DNA of 64,000 nt, from NCBI RefSeq assembly GCF_900110455.1, contig NZ_FOIS01000003.1, positions 62,001 to 126,000 of the forward strand, read 5' to 3'. A program made the translations under genes and the position numbers. Shown one piece after another: positions 35,506-44,983 of this stretch (its first letter is position 1; each line of letters begins with the position of its first letter). This stretch comes from Natrinema salifodinae (GTDB taxonomy: Archaea; Halobacteriota; Halobacteria; Halobacteriales; Natrialbaceae). Under the pieces are notes generated by a model. That model was given only the letters and a program-made list of their open reading frames with translations, searched no databases and had not been told where the DNA came from.

Positions 35506-38421
35506 ATGGCTTCACTGACTGACATTCACCGAAATCTGTTTCAGTTGTACGAACACTACGTCGGGGAACCCGACTCGAGCAAAGACGTCTACGGTTACTG
35601 GCTGTTTATCGTCGGCTACATCATCGGCGCGGCGGGCGTGGCGACCTTCGTCGTCGGATATGCGGGCGAGGGCAACTCCTACGCCCTGATCCGGATCTCG
35701 GGAATTACGGCGGCGACGGGGCTCGCGCTCTGTCTGTTCGGCATCGTCTTGATGTTGCCGGTCCGAAAACGGGGGATTCAGGCCAGTTTCGTCGGCTTGC
35801 TAATCTCGCTGGGGGGCGTCGGCTTCTTCGGGTGGGCGTATCCGTACAACTGGCGCGAACTCGGCGTTGACTACAGCGTCGAGGTTATCTCGGTCTACAC
35901 GTTCGGAATCGGAATCATCGCGGGCGTGACGGCGCTCGTCCCGATCCTCACCGGTCGAAAGGGGATGTTCGTCGAGGAGGAAGGGACGTCAGAAGATCCG
36001 GCGATTCTCACGGGCGACGCAATGGAGAGCGCACAGTTCGCCGTCTTCCGCGACGAGAACGGCGACTGGAAGTGGCACGTCCTCCACCTCGAAGCACTGG
36101 CACAGAGCAACGAGAGCGCCGTCACCCGACCGGATGCGACGGAGGGTATCGAGCGCGTCAAGTCCCAAATCAGCTCCGCGGGCCTGATGGAGTTGACGAC
36201 CTCGGCGTTCCGACTCTACGAGGACCGCGACGGCACGTGGCAGTGGACGCTGGCCCGCGACGACGGCAGCATCGTCGGCGCTTGCGCCGGCGAGTTCGAA
36301 GAGCGCGACGGCGCCGAGGAGTCCGTGAGCTTCCTGAAGGACCGGGGCCCGGACGCCGACGTGATCGAGATCGAAGGTGCGGCGTTCACCTACGAAGAAC
36401 GGCGCGATCAGTGGTACTGGCAGCTAGTCGACGACGACCGCATGCCGTTGGCGTCGAGCGAGCAAGGACACTCGACTCAGGAACGCGCCGAAGAAGCGGC
36501 CCGAACCTTCGCCGAGCGGTTCGACCAGGCGCGGGTGCTCGACATCGAGCACATCGGCATGGAACTGTGCGAGCGGGCCGACGGCTGGACCTGGCGATTC
36601 GTCGACGCCGACGACCGGGTCATCTCGACCAGTACCGACACCTTCGACGCGCGGCGCGACGCCGAAGCGGCCGCCGAAGCGTTGCTGCCGGCACTGGAGT
36701 CGGCGTCGGTCACCGTGGCCGGCGAACCCACGTACGAACTCTACGAGTCCGGCGAGGAGTGGCGCTACCGGCTCGTCGACGAGGCCGAACACGTCGTCGC
36801 GCGCGGGCCCGAAGGGACCGACGACCGCGAGCGTTCGGAGCGGTGGACCGAGCAGTTCGGCGAGAACGCCGTCGAGGCCGACGTCGTCGAGATCGAAGAC
36901 GCCGAATACGAGGTCTATCCGGCCGAGAGCGCGAGCGCGGGCAGTTCCGCGTCCACGCCGGACGACGACCGCGACCTCCCTGCGACGATCGATGCGCCCG
37001 AACCGGCGGCTGACGGCGGGACGGCCGTCGACTCGGCCGGCGACGAGGAGCAGAGCCCGTGGCACTGGCGCCTGGTCACCGACGACCGCGAGGTCGTCGC
37101 CGCGAGCACGGAACCCCACGCCGACGCCGAGTCAGCCACGGCCGCGATCGAGCGCGTCCGCCAACAGGCCAGCGAGGCCGATCTCATCGAGTTCGAGAAC
37201 GCGGCGTTCCAGGTCTACGAGGCCGACTCCGGCGAGTGGCGCTGGCGGCTCATCGACGAGGACGGCAACGTCTTGGCCGACTCCGGCGAGGAACACACCT
37301 CCCGGAACGAGGCCGCCGAGGCGATGATGACGCTGAAAGAGCAGGCTCCCGACGCCGAACTGCTCGAGATCGAGACCGCGGCGTTCGAACTCTTCGTCAA
37401 CGAGGACGACGAGTGGGGCTGGCGGCTCATCGACGAAGCCGGCCAGCTCGTCGCCGAAGACCCCGCGACCCACCCGACCCGCGGGGCCGCTCGCCAGGCG
37501 ATGAACCGCCTGCTCGAGCACCTCGATTCGGACGTGCGGACGATGGACCAGGCGATCTTCCAGACGTACGCGACCGAGGACTGGCACTGGCGGTTCGTCA
37601 TGCCGTCGGGCGAGACCGTGGCCGTCGACGGCCAGGCGTCCCCGACTCGCGACGAACTGGTCGACGGTCTCGACGACGTGCGCGATGTCGCCGCGGCGGC
37701 GCAACGTTACGCGATCGGGGACGTCTCCGTGCAGCTGTACGGAACCGACGAGTGGCGGTTCCGGTTGCTCGACCGCGACCGCGAGGAGATCGCCGATTCG
37801 AACCGCACCTACGACCGCCGCGAGGCGGTGATGGCCGCGGTCGACGAGCTGCAGGCCTACGCGACCGACGCGCCGATCTTCGCGATCGAGGACGCCGCGA
37901 TCCGCCTGCACAGTACCGATGAGGACGACTGGTCGTGGGACCTCGTCGACCACGAGCGCGAGGTGTTCGCGGCCGGCGTCGATGCCACCGGGACCAAGGC
38001 CGGACTGTTCGACGAGATCGAGCAGGTCCGTCAGCTTGCGCCGATGGCCGGCCGGGTCGACTTCGACGTCGCCTCCTTCGAACTGGTCGCCGACGAGGAC
38101 GACCGCTGGCAGTGGCGGCTCATCGACGAGGACGGTCGGACCGTCGCGACCGGTTCCGAGACCCACGAGACGGCCGACGACGCGCGTGCGGCCCTCGAGG
38201 ACGTCCGCGAACTGATCGAGTCGGCGAGCATCCTCGAGATCGACAGCGTCTCGTTCGAACTCCACACCGCCGAGGAAGGCTGGGTCTGGCAGCTGATCGA
38301 CGAGTACGGCGCGACGATGGCCGAGAGCACCCAGACCTACGAGACCCGGACCGCCGCCCGCGAGGCGATGAACGACGTGAAGGCCCACGCGCCCGACGGC
38401 TGGATCACCTTCACGGAGTGA
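35506..38421 (+). CDS. Membrane-anchored protein with about 13 tandem YegP-like (DUF1508) repeats
   Basis: A 971-residue protein. Four membrane segments occupy residues about 28-155 (LFIVGYIIGAAGVATFVVGY, GITAATGLALCLFGIVLM, FVGLLISLGGVGFFGWA and FGIGIIAGVTALVPIL); the N-terminal part is of a haloarchaeal type often written DUF7139. From about residue 172 to the end a roughly 57-residue unit repeats 13 times. The consensus is a short strand (AAFELYE), a W-x-W-x-L-x-D-x-x-G turn, then a helix ending in EIE. I count 13 copies; unit 6 contains a long Ser/Asp-rich insertion, and unit 4 is divergent. YegP proteins normally have one or two units. TTG at 35500 is a possible alternative start. The role is unknown; a lattice or binding surface under the membrane is inference. 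Confidence 0.85.
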   Translation: MASLTDIHRNLFQLYEHYVGEPDSSKDVYGYWLFIVGYIIGAAGVATFVVGYAGEGNSYALIRISGITAATGLALCLFGIVLMLPVRKRGIQASFVGLLISLGGVGFFGWAYPYNWRELGVDYSVEVISVYTFGIGIIAGVTALVPILTGRKGMFVEEEGTSEDPAILTGDAMESAQFAVFRDENGDWKWHVLHLEALAQSNESAVTRPDATEGIERVKSQISSAGLMELTTSAFRLYEDRDGTWQWTLARDDGSIVGACAGEFEERDGAEESVSFLKDRGPDADVIEIEGAAFTYEERRDQWYWQLVDDDRMPLASSEQGHSTQERAEEAARTFAERFDQARVLDIEHIGMELCERADGWTWRFVDADDRVISTSTDTFDARRDAEAAAEALLPALESASVTVAGEPTYELYESGEEWRYRLVDEAEHVVARGPEGTDDRERSERWTEQFGENAVEADVVEIEDAEYEVYPAESASAGSSASTPDDDRDLPATIDAPEPAADGGTAVDSAGDEEQSPWHWRLVTDDREVVAASTEPHADAESATAAIERVRQQASEADLIEFENAAFQVYEADSGEWRWRLIDEDGNVLADSGEEHTSRNEAAEAMMTLKEQAPDAELLEIETAAFELFVNEDDEWGWRLIDEAGQLVAEDPATHPTRGAARQAMNRLLEHLDSDVRTMDQAIFQTYATEDWHWRFVMPSGETVAVDGQASPTRDELVDGLDDVRDVAAAAQRYAIGDVSVQLYGTDEWRFRLLDRDREEIADSNRTYDRREAVMAAVDELQAYATDAPIFAIEDAAIRLHSTDEDDWSWDLVDHEREVFAAGVDATGTKAGLFDEIEQVRQLAPMAGRVDFDVASFELVADEDDRWQWRLIDEDGRTVATGSETHETADDARAALEDVRELIESASILEIDSVSFELHTAEEGWVWQLIDEYGATMAESTQTYETRTAAREAMNDVKAHAPDGWITFTE

Positions 38422-38531
38422 CCGCACCGACGCCGCGACCCGCTCGCTGACCGCCGTTCGTTTTCATCGATTTCGCCCGACTGACCCGGCCGTGTTCGAT
38501 CTTTTTGACCCGCGAGGGACACGTTCGACGT

Positions 38532-39179
38532 ATGAAATCGATGGGCGTCCGACTGGAATACGCGCCGGGAGCGATTCCGCCGCTCCACGAGGGGATCTGC
38601 AACTCGCCCGACATCGACCGCGAGGTTATCGTCGGCGGCCAGGCGGTCGACGGCGTGGAGACGATCACGTCGTTCGTCGACGGCGAGCCGGCGGCCTACG
38701 AATCGCTGCTGGCAGGACTGGAGACCGTCCGCGAGTACGACATCACGCCGGCCGACGACGGATTCTTCCTGTACCTCCGGCGCGACCTCGGTTCAGAGGG
38801 CGCGTCGCTGCTGGACGCGCTCGCACGGGAGACGGTCGTGGTCGTGCCGCCGATCGAGGTCCGGTCCGATCGAACGATTCGACTGACCGTCGTCGGGCAC
38901 CCGTCCGCCCTCACCGACGTGATGGACGAGGTGCCCGACGGCATTCGACTCGACGTGCAGTGGGTTAGTCAGGACGTGACGGTCTCGGAGTCACCGCTCT
39001 CCGATCGCCAGAGAGCGGCCCTCCGGGCCGCGCGGGACGTCGGATTCTACGAAATCCCGCGCGAGGCCGGGATCGAGGCGGTCGCCGACGAACTCGGGTG
39101 TGCCGTCTCGACGGCGTCGGAACTCGTCCGTCGCGGCGAGGCGAACGCGGTCCGACGGACCCTCGAGGACGGCCCGTAG
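38532..39179 (+). CDS. HTH-10 family regulator
   Basis: A 215-residue regulator starting MKSMGVRLEYAPGAIPPLHEGICNSPDI. The N-terminal input half has strand-rich sequence (EVIVGGQAVDGVETITSFVDGE, FFLYLRRDLGSEGASLLDALARETVVVVPP). The C-terminal HTH-10 domain is present but variant: LSDRQRAALRAARDVGFYEIPREAGIEAVADELGCAVSTASELVRR. The ATG at 38532 was chosen over 38505 because it starts the family pattern and follows TTTGACC and a CG-rich step. It is 110 bases downstream of the YegP-repeat protein, on the same strand. Confidence 0.83.
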   Translation: MKSMGVRLEYAPGAIPPLHEGICNSPDIDREVIVGGQAVDGVETITSFVDGEPAAYESLLAGLETVREYDITPADDGFFLYLRRDLGSEGASLLDALARETVVVVPPIEVRSDRTIRLTVVGHPSALTDVMDEVPDGIRLDVQWVSQDVTVSESPLSDRQRAALRAARDVGFYEIPREAGIEAVADELGCAVSTASELVRRGEANAVRRTLEDGP

Positions 39180-39187
39180 GCAGCCGA

Positions 39188-39880
39188 TCAAGCCGCGTCC
39201 CGTTTCGTACAGACCGCCGTGTACGCGGACCCGGCGAGATAGGTGTCGACGATCTCGCACTCGTCGAAGACGGCGGCGAGCGACCCCGCGACGTCGCCGT
39301 CGGGGTTCCAGTTCGCGTACCAGCGGAAGAACCGCCACAGGAGGGGGTTCAGAATTCGAGCGGGGCCGCTCGGAATCGTCCGGAGGGCGAGGACGACGAA
39401 CCGACCCCCCGGTGCGAGCGATCGGTAGACGGTCTCGGTCGCCCGGCGAATGTCGGGCATGCACGAGAGCGAGAGCGTCGCGAGCGCCGCGTCGAACGGC
39501 TCGTCGAAATCGGCCGTCGTCGCGTCGGCCAGGCGCACCTCGATGTTCTCCCAGCCGCGGGGTTCGATCCGGTCCCGCGCGTTCGCGACCATTCCCGGGC
39601 TGTAGTCGACGGCGACGAGTTCCCCACCCGCGCCGATCTCGTTGCGAACCCGCTCGAAGTTGACTCCGGGACCGGGGCCGATCTCGAGCACGCGATCGCC
39701 TGGCTCGAGGCGCAGGTGGTCGATCGCCGCTTCGCGCGCGGGTTCGAAGTCTCGCTCGCTGAGCCCGTAGTAGTCGCTCCATCGGTCCCAGACCGCGCGG
39801 CTCCGCTCGAGGTGCGCCCGGTAGCGGTCGTCCGAGTCGCGGCTCCCGTCGGGGCGGTCCGGATTTCGACCCGTCTCCAT
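39188..39880 (-). CDS. Class I SAM-dependent methyltransferase
   Basis: A 230-residue methyltransferase. DRVLEIGPGPGVNFE is SAM motif I, ELVAVDYSPGMVANARDRI motif II and FDAALATLSLSCMPDIRRATETVYRSLAPGGRFVVLAL the substrate-side motifs. It resembles the UbiE/small-molecule methyltransferase group that is common in haloarchaea. The substrate is not apparent. It is convergent with the HTH-10 gene, with only 8 bases between the stops. Confidence 0.87.
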   Translation of the reverse strand: METGRNPDRPDGSRDSDDRYRAHLERSRAVWDRWSDYYGLSERDFEPAREAAIDHLRLEPGDRVLEIGPGPGVNFERVRNEIGAGGELVAVDYSPGMVANARDRIEPRGWENIEVRLADATTADFDEPFDAALATLSLSCMPDIRRATETVYRSLAPGGRFVVLALRTIPSGPARILNPLLWRFFRWYANWNPDGDVAGSLAAVFDECEIVDTYLAGSAYTAVCTKRDAA

Positions 39881-40101
39881 ACTCCCACTTGGCGCGGCGC
39901 GAGCGTGTACGTTTCCGCGAAACCTATCGGGCGTTTACGTGCTCCCGCGTCGCGTCCCGTGAGACCGGATCGATCGGACCGACGAGGACGCGAGACGGAA
40001 CCGATTTCGGTCGACGCGCGTCAGGTCGCTCGCCGTCGACCGACGGTCCCGTACGACGAGCTATCGGGCCGTTTTTTAGCGATCCAGTCCAGTGATCGAT
40101 C

Positions 40102-40881
40102 GTGACCGACTACGACACCGTCTCCGCCGACGTCGAGAGCGAGGAGGAGATCCCGGAGGATCACCCCCGCTATCAGGATCTGCTCACTCGCCACCGGATC
40201 GAGGAGGGCGTCGAGAAGGGGATCACGCACCTGCAGGGGATGCACGCCGAGGGGCGGGGCAGCGCGTTCGACTACCTGCTGGGCGAGGAGACCATCCCGA
40301 GCGCCGACGCTGCCGAGCGGGCCGCCGCGGCCCACCTCCTGCTCGCCGACCACCCCGTGCTCTCGATCAACGGCAACGTCGCGGCCCTGGTCCCCGGCGA
40401 GATGGCCGCCCTCGCCGACGTCACGGGTGCCGACCTCGAAGTCAACCTCTTCAATCGGACGCCCGAGCGCATCGAGGCCATCGCCGACCACCTCCGCGAG
40501 CACGACGCCACGGATGTCAAAGGACTCGAGGCCGACGCCCGCATACCGAATCTGGACCACCAGCGCGCGAAGGTCGACGCCGACGGGATCTACGACGCCG
40601 ACGTCGTGCTCGTCCCCCTCGAGGACGGCGACCGCGCCGAGGCCCTAGACGAGATGGGCAAAACCGAGATCGTGATCGACCTCAACCCGCTGTCGCGCTC
40701 GCCCCAGGTCGCCGACGTCCCGATCGTCGACAACATCATCCGTGCAGTGCCGAACATCACCGCCCACGCGCGGGATCTGGCGGACGCCGACGAGGACACA
40801 CTCCGCGAGATCGTCGCGGACTTCGATCGCCAGGCGGCCCTCGAGGAGGCCGAGGAACGGATTCGATCGGGCGACCTGTAA
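40102..40881 (+). CDS. 4-phosphopantoate-beta-alanine ligase (phosphopantothenate synthetase)
   Basis: A 259-residue protein of the archaeal phosphopantothenate synthetase family: EDHPRYQDLLTRHRIEEGVEKGITHLQGMHAEGRGSAFDYLLGE, PVLSINGNVAALVPGEMAALA, LEVNLFNRTPERIEAIADHLREH and IVIDLNPLSRSPQVADVPIVDNIIRAVPNI. It ligates 4-phosphopantoate and beta-alanine using ATP. It starts at a GTG (40102) about 15 bases from an AT step (gatcgtgaccgac). It completes the archaeal CoA route with pantoate kinase at 34345; the two are 5 kb apart here. Confidence 0.9.
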   Translation: MTDYDTVSADVESEEEIPEDHPRYQDLLTRHRIEEGVEKGITHLQGMHAEGRGSAFDYLLGEETIPSADAAERAAAAHLLLADHPVLSINGNVAALVPGEMAALADVTGADLEVNLFNRTPERIEAIADHLREHDATDVKGLEADARIPNLDHQRAKVDADGIYDADVVLVPLEDGDRAEALDEMGKTEIVIDLNPLSRSPQVADVPIVDNIIRAVPNITAHARDLADADEDTLREIVADFDRQAALEEAEERIRSGDL

Positions 40882-40914
40882 TCCACTTCGTCACCAGTTC
40901 GATCCGGCCGCTTC

Positions 40915-41586
40915 TCAGAGCTTCCCCGTGATCGTCGGCGAGACGGAATCGCGCCCGTCCTCGCGCTCGATGATTTTCGGTTTGCTGACGCCGTCGCCGT
41001 CTACGAACGGGAGTTTCGATCGAATCGCCGCGACATGCTCCTCGACGCGGTAGTACGACAGCCAGAGGTGTTCGCTCGCGCGGCGGGCGAGCGAGTGATC
41101 GATCTCGTACTCGATGCCCGGACCGGCGGCGAGTTCCGATCCGTCTCCGTCGCCGTCGACCAGCCATCGGCGGGCCAGCGCGACCCCTCTCTCGGCGTCG
41201 TAGCCGCGGGCGACGTAGTGTTTGTAGGGGTGGCGGATCCACGAGTACTCCCAGTGAGCGTAGACGTCGACGCCCGTCTCGTTCCGGAGGTCGTGGACCA
41301 CGATGTGCAACTGTTCGTCGGCGAGGAGCGACGGCCGCCACACCCACGACCCCTCGGACGTGTTGCCGTCCATCCGCACTTTGAGCGCGGCAATCGGGTT
41401 GCGCGAGAAGCCGAGTGCCGCCAGAACGGCCTCGATCGTCGCCTCCGAGCAGCGGGCCGTGAGCACGTACTCGTCGGCGGTCGTGTGGCTGACCGCGTAG
41501 CCGCCGAAGGTCCCCCGCAGGAGGAAGTGCAACTGCGGGAGGAGGCTCCGCCGCAGCGCGTTGATGAAATCCGCTCCGTACCCCAT
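40915..41586 (-). CDS. Conserved haloarchaeal protein of unknown function
   Basis: A 223-residue protein starting MGYGADFINALRRSLLPQLHFLLRG. It contains several strand-rich parts (YAVSHTTADEYVLTARCSEATIEAVLAALG, VYAHWEYSWIRHPYKHYVARGYD) and an acidic Gly/Asp loop. No Cys pattern, membrane segment or known domain is visible. The tail has LWLSYYRVEEHVAAIRSKLPFVDGDG. A long upstream extension to 42468 exists but runs antisense to tyrS and was rejected. Function unknown. Confidence 0.75.
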   Translation of the reverse strand: MGYGADFINALRRSLLPQLHFLLRGTFGGYAVSHTTADEYVLTARCSEATIEAVLAALGFSRNPIAALKVRMDGNTSEGSWVWRPSLLADEQLHIVVHDLRNETGVDVYAHWEYSWIRHPYKHYVARGYDAERGVALARRWLVDGDGDGSELAAGPGIEYEIDHSLARRASEHLWLSYYRVEEHVAAIRSKLPFVDGDGVSKPKIIEREDGRDSVSPTITGKL

Positions 41587-41750
41587 GATCGGCGGGGATA
41601 GGACGACATGCGGAATGAGCCTTCGGCAGGCATTCGTCAGCGGCTGCCGGTCGCCGGCGTCGCTACTCGCAGCCGGCCACCGCGTGTTCCTCGCTCCGGG
41701 AACTGTTCGGATCCCAACCGTTAATCGCCAGCGGGTCGAACCGTCGACCG

Positions 41751-41948
41751 ATGCCATCGCTCGAACCTCCCTGTCTGCGATCGGACCAGGCGGCCCGCGG
41801 CGCGGCGACGGGCGCGAAACTCGGCGGTCGGGTCGGCGGCGTCGCCGGACCGGCCGGCGGTGCCGTCGGGGCCGGCGTCGGCGCGGCGACGGGGTACCTG
41901 GCCGGCACGGCCCGCGATCGAGTCGAGACCGTCCTGAAGCCGCTGTGA
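41751..41948 (+). CDS. Small glycine-zipper-like protein
   Basis: A 65-residue protein: a charged N-terminus, then a Gly/Ala-rich stretch with GxxxG-type spacing (GAKLGGRVGGVAGPAGGAVGAGVGAATGYLAGTARD). This resembles bacterial glycine-zipper membrane proteins. It may insert into or associate with the membrane. It begins about 165 bases after the start of the divergent unknown-function gene and ends 67 bases before tyrS. Real function unknown. Confidence 0.6.
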   Translation: MPSLEPPCLRSDQAARGAATGAKLGGRVGGVAGPAGGAVGAGVGAATGYLAGTARDRVETVLKPL

Positions 41949-42015
41949 GACCGTCCGGTATACTACCGTCGTTCAAGAAAGCATAAATCCGTCCGCTGAT
42001 TCGAATCAGACAGCA

Positions 42016-42996
42016 ATGGACACCTACGACCTGATCACCCGGAACGCCGAGGAGGTCGTGACCGACGAGGAGGTGCGCGACCTCGCCGCCGCTCCCGACG
42101 GCAAGCGCGCCTACGTTGGCTACGAGCCCTCCGGCGTGCTCCATCTCGGGCACCTGCTGACGGCGAACAAACTCATTGACCTCCAGGAGGCGGGCATGGA
42201 GGTCGTCGTCCTGCTGGCAGACGTCCACGCCTACCTCAACGGGAAGGGGACCTTCGAGGAGATCCGCGAGACCGCCGAGCAGATGAAGGCCCAGTTCCTC
42301 GCCTACGGCCTCGACGAGGACAACGCCGAGTTCGTCTACGGCTCGGAGTTCCAGCTCGACGAGGACTATATGCTCGACCTCCACCACCTGGAGCTCGAGA
42401 CGACGATGAACCGCGCCCAGCGCGCGATGGCCGAACTGCAGGGCGACCAGACGGCCAAGGTGAGCCACCTGGTCTACCCGCTGATGCAGACCTTAGACAT
42501 CGAGTACCTCGACCTCGACCTGGCGGTCGGCGGGTTAGACCAGCGGAAGGTCCACATGCTCGCCCGCGAGAAGCTGCCCGAAGTCGACTACGAGGTCCGA
42601 CCCGCGCTCCATACGCCCATCGTCGCTGACCTGACCAGCGGCGAGGGGAAGATGTCCTCGAGCGAGGGCGTCACCATCTCGATGGAAGACTCGACGGAGG
42701 ACCTCGAAGAGAAGGTCAACTCGGCGTTCTGTCCGCCGACTCGGAACCCCGAGGACGACCTCGAGAATCCCGTCCTCGAACTGTTCGAGTACCACGTCTT
42801 CCCGCGGTTCGACGAGATCGTCGTCGAGCGGCCCGAGAAGTACGGCGGCGACCTCACCTACGAGGAGTACGATGCCCTCGCCGCTGATCTCGAGTCCGGC
42901 GAGCTTCACCCCGCAGACGCCAAGAGCACGCTCGCGACCTACCTCGACGACCTGATCGCACCGGGTCGCGAGAAGCTCCGCGAACTGCGATCCTAA
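42016..42996 (+). CDS. tyrS: Tyrosine-tRNA ligase
   Basis: A 326-residue class I synthetase of the short archaeal/eukaryotic type. GYEPSGVLHLGHLLTANKLIDLQEAG carries the HIGH-like HLGH, and GEGKMSSSEGVTISM carries KMSSS. VVVLLADVHAYLNGKGT, LVYPLMQTLDIEYLDLDLAVGGLDQRKVHMLARE and VEVRPALHTPIVADLTSGEG fit TyrRS. It lacks the bacterial C-terminal S4 domain, as expected for archaea. The ATG at 42016 follows an AT-rich gaatcagacagca run. Confidence 0.95.
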   Translation: MDTYDLITRNAEEVVTDEEVRDLAAAPDGKRAYVGYEPSGVLHLGHLLTANKLIDLQEAGMEVVVLLADVHAYLNGKGTFEEIRETAEQMKAQFLAYGLDEDNAEFVYGSEFQLDEDYMLDLHHLELETTMNRAQRAMAELQGDQTAKVSHLVYPLMQTLDIEYLDLDLAVGGLDQRKVHMLAREKLPEVDYEVRPALHTPIVADLTSGEGKMSSSEGVTISMEDSTEDLEEKVNSAFCPPTRNPEDDLENPVLELFEYHVFPRFDEIVVERPEKYGGDLTYEEYDALAADLESGELHPADAKSTLATYLDDLIAPGREKLRELRS

Positions 42997-43125
42997 ACTC
43001 GGCAGTTCTTCCGGTTTCGGTTTCAATTCCAGTTCCGGTTCGGAACCGTCGGTTCTCCGTTCGACGGACCGCCACTCCGTACGGACCGAGCGGGCAGCGT
43101 CCACACGAAAAGAATCGACCGGCCG

Positions 43126-43296
43126 TCAGAACTCGACCGCGCCGATCCACGTCTCGTCCCCGCAGTGTCGACACTCGAACGTCGTCTCGTACTCCTCGCA
43201 GCGTTCGTGCACTCCCCGACCGCACGTCTCGCAGTAGTTCACCTGCCGGTCCCCGATGCGCGCGCCGCAGACCGTACAGCGGTCGCCGATTTTCAC
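43126..43296 (-). CDS. Small zinc-ribbon protein
   Basis: A 56-residue protein with eight Cys: RCTVCGARIGDRQVNYCETCGRGVHERCEEYETTFECRHCGDETWIG. The pattern of four CxxC-type pairs plus one His suggests two zinc-binding knuckles, as seen in small haloarchaeal zinc-finger proteins. I chose the GTG at 43296 (VKIGDRCTVCG). It is divergent from birA, whose start lies 155 bases away. It may bind RNA or DNA or act in protein interaction; unproven. Confidence 0.72.
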   Translation of the reverse strand: MKIGDRCTVCGARIGDRQVNYCETCGRGVHERCEEYETTFECRHCGDETWIGAVEF

Positions 43297-43450
43297 GGCT
43301 TTTGGTAGCGCTCCGCACGCTACGTAGACGTCCAGTAACGGTCGAGAAAAGCCTAGGGATCGGCAAGCGGACCGATACGTCAGAGTGACGGACGACGGTC
43401 GCGACCACCGATCCCGCCGATTGAAGTGCGCGCGGCCCCCTCTCGCGGCT

Positions 43451-44407
43451 ATGAACGAGACGCGACGTGCGATCCTCGAGGCGATCGCCGACGGGCCGGT
43501 GTCGGGGCCGGACCTGGCCGAACGCCTCGATATCTCGCGGGCGGCCGTCTGGAAGCACATCGACGGACTGCGCGAGGCCGACTTCGAGATCGAGAGCGGG
43601 CCGACCGGCTACGAACTGACCGGCGTCGACGCGTACAACGCGCCGGCCGTCGAGTTCGAACTCGACGCGCCGTTCTCGATCGAGTACCGCGCTTCGGTGG
43701 GGAGCACCAACGATCGGGCACGCGAACTGGCCACCGAGGGCGCGGCGGATATCGCCGTCCTCGCGGACGAACAGACCGGCGGCCGCGGACGCCTCGAACG
43801 CGAGTGGGCCGCGCCCGCAGGCGGGGTCTGGCTGAGCGTCGTCACGCGACCCGCCATCGCGCCCGCGCAGGCGCCGCTGTACACGCTGGCGGCGTCGATC
43901 GCCACGGCGACGGCGGCGCGGGAGGCCGGCATCGACGCCCGGATCAAGTGGCCGAACGACGTCGTCGTCCCGGTCGGCGACGACGGCGACTACCGGAAAC
44001 TCGCGGGCATCCTCACGGAGATGGAGGGCGAGACGGACCGCGTCGAGTGGCTCGTCGTCGGCATCGGCGTCAACGCGAACATCGACGCCGACCGGCTCCC
44101 CGAGGGCGCGACATCCGTCCGCGAGGAAGCCGGCGACGTCGACCGTCGGCGGTTCGTCCAGCGGCTCTTAGAGGAGTTCGACCGCTACCGCGGGGACCTC
44201 GAAGCGGTCGTTCCCGCCTGGCGAGACCTGGCGCTGACGCTCGGCCAGCGCGTGCGGGTCGACCGGCCCGCGGGCGAGGTCGTCGGCGAGGCGGTCGACG
44301 TCGCGGCGTCGGGCGCGCTCGTGGTCGAGGTCGAGTCCGACGACGGCGACGAGAACGAGACAGTCACGGTCTCCGCGGGCGACTGCGAGCACCTGCGGCC
44401 GGTCTGA
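43451..44407 (+). CDS. birA: Biotin-[acetyl-CoA-carboxylase] ligase with N-terminal HTH
   Basis: A 318-residue BirA. The N-terminal HTH (MNETRRAILEAIADGPVSGPDLAERLDISRAAVWKHIDGLREADFEIE) is the DNA-binding domain. The ligase domain has YRASVGSTNDRARELATEGA, QTGGRGRLEREWAAPAGGVWLS (biotin/ATP GRGRxxRxW loop), IKWPNDVVV, GILTEMEGETDRVEWLVVGIGVNAN and the C-terminal SH3-like segment. It both biotinylates carboxylase and can repress biotin genes. The biotin transporter genes at 51318-53317 are its likely target, though no site has been identified. Confidence 0.92.
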   Translation: MNETRRAILEAIADGPVSGPDLAERLDISRAAVWKHIDGLREADFEIESGPTGYELTGVDAYNAPAVEFELDAPFSIEYRASVGSTNDRARELATEGAADIAVLADEQTGGRGRLEREWAAPAGGVWLSVVTRPAIAPAQAPLYTLAASIATATAAREAGIDARIKWPNDVVVPVGDDGDYRKLAGILTEMEGETDRVEWLVVGIGVNANIDADRLPEGATSVREEAGDVDRRRFVQRLLEEFDRYRGDLEAVVPAWRDLALTLGQRVRVDRPAGEVVGEAVDVAASGALVVEVESDDGDENETVTVSAGDCEHLRPV

Positions 44408-44506
44408 TCGGGCCGGGCTGTCGATACCGGACGTGGAAGGAAAAGAAGCGTGCGGAGCGGTGACGACTGCATCGTGGTTCGACGGCCCCCGACGGAAGCG
44501 AGTCGG

Positions 44507-44983
44507 TCACTCGATGGCGACGGGCGACCGTTCGGACTGGTCTTCGACCCGTTCCGGATCGACCTGAACCGTCAGTACGGGGACCGACGCTCGCCGGACG
44601 ACCCGTTCCGTCACGCTGCCGAGCAGCAACCGATCAATCCCGCCCCGGCCGTGGGTCCCCATCACCACCAGATCGCACTCCGCCGGATCGGCCTCCTCGA
44701 CAATGGCCTGGCTCGGCGACCCCTCGCGGATCTCGGTCTCGACGGTGACGTCCGCCGGCGCGAGTTCCGCGACTCGGGCGACGGCCTTCTGGCCTTCGCC
44801 GTGTAGCGCGTCGCTGATCCCGTCGAGGGCGGTTTCCATGGGCAGCCCGCCGTAGCCGGCCGCGTTGACGACGTAGAGCGCGCGGATCGTCGCGTCGTGT
44901 TGTCGCGCCAGTTGGAAGGCGTACTCGAGCGCACGTTCGACCTCCCGAGAGCCATCGGTGGGCGTGAGAATGCAGTCGTACAT
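44507..44983 (-). CDS. Universal stress protein (UspA family)
   Basis: A 158-residue UspA-fold protein: MYDCILTPTDGSREVERALEYAFQLARQHDATIRALYVVN, then PAECDLVVMGTHGRGGIDRLLLGSVTERVVRRASVPVLTV, with the G-x2-G-x9-G(S/T) nucleotide-binding motif. It probably binds ATP. The ATG at 44983 was chosen; a start nine codons upstream exists. No clear operon partner. Confidence 0.9.
   Translation of the reverse strand: MYDCILTPTDGSREVERALEYAFQLARQHDATIRALYVVNAAGYGGLPMETALDGISDALHGEGQKAVARVAELAPADVTVETEIREGSPSQAIVEEADPAECDLVVMGTHGRGGIDRLLLGSVTERVVRRASVPVLTVQVDPERVEDQSERSPVAIE

Noticed and set aside
41587-42468. Long upstream extension of the 40915-41586 gene
   Set aside because: It runs antisense to tyrS and the glycine-zipper gene and reads as a shadow of tyrS codons.
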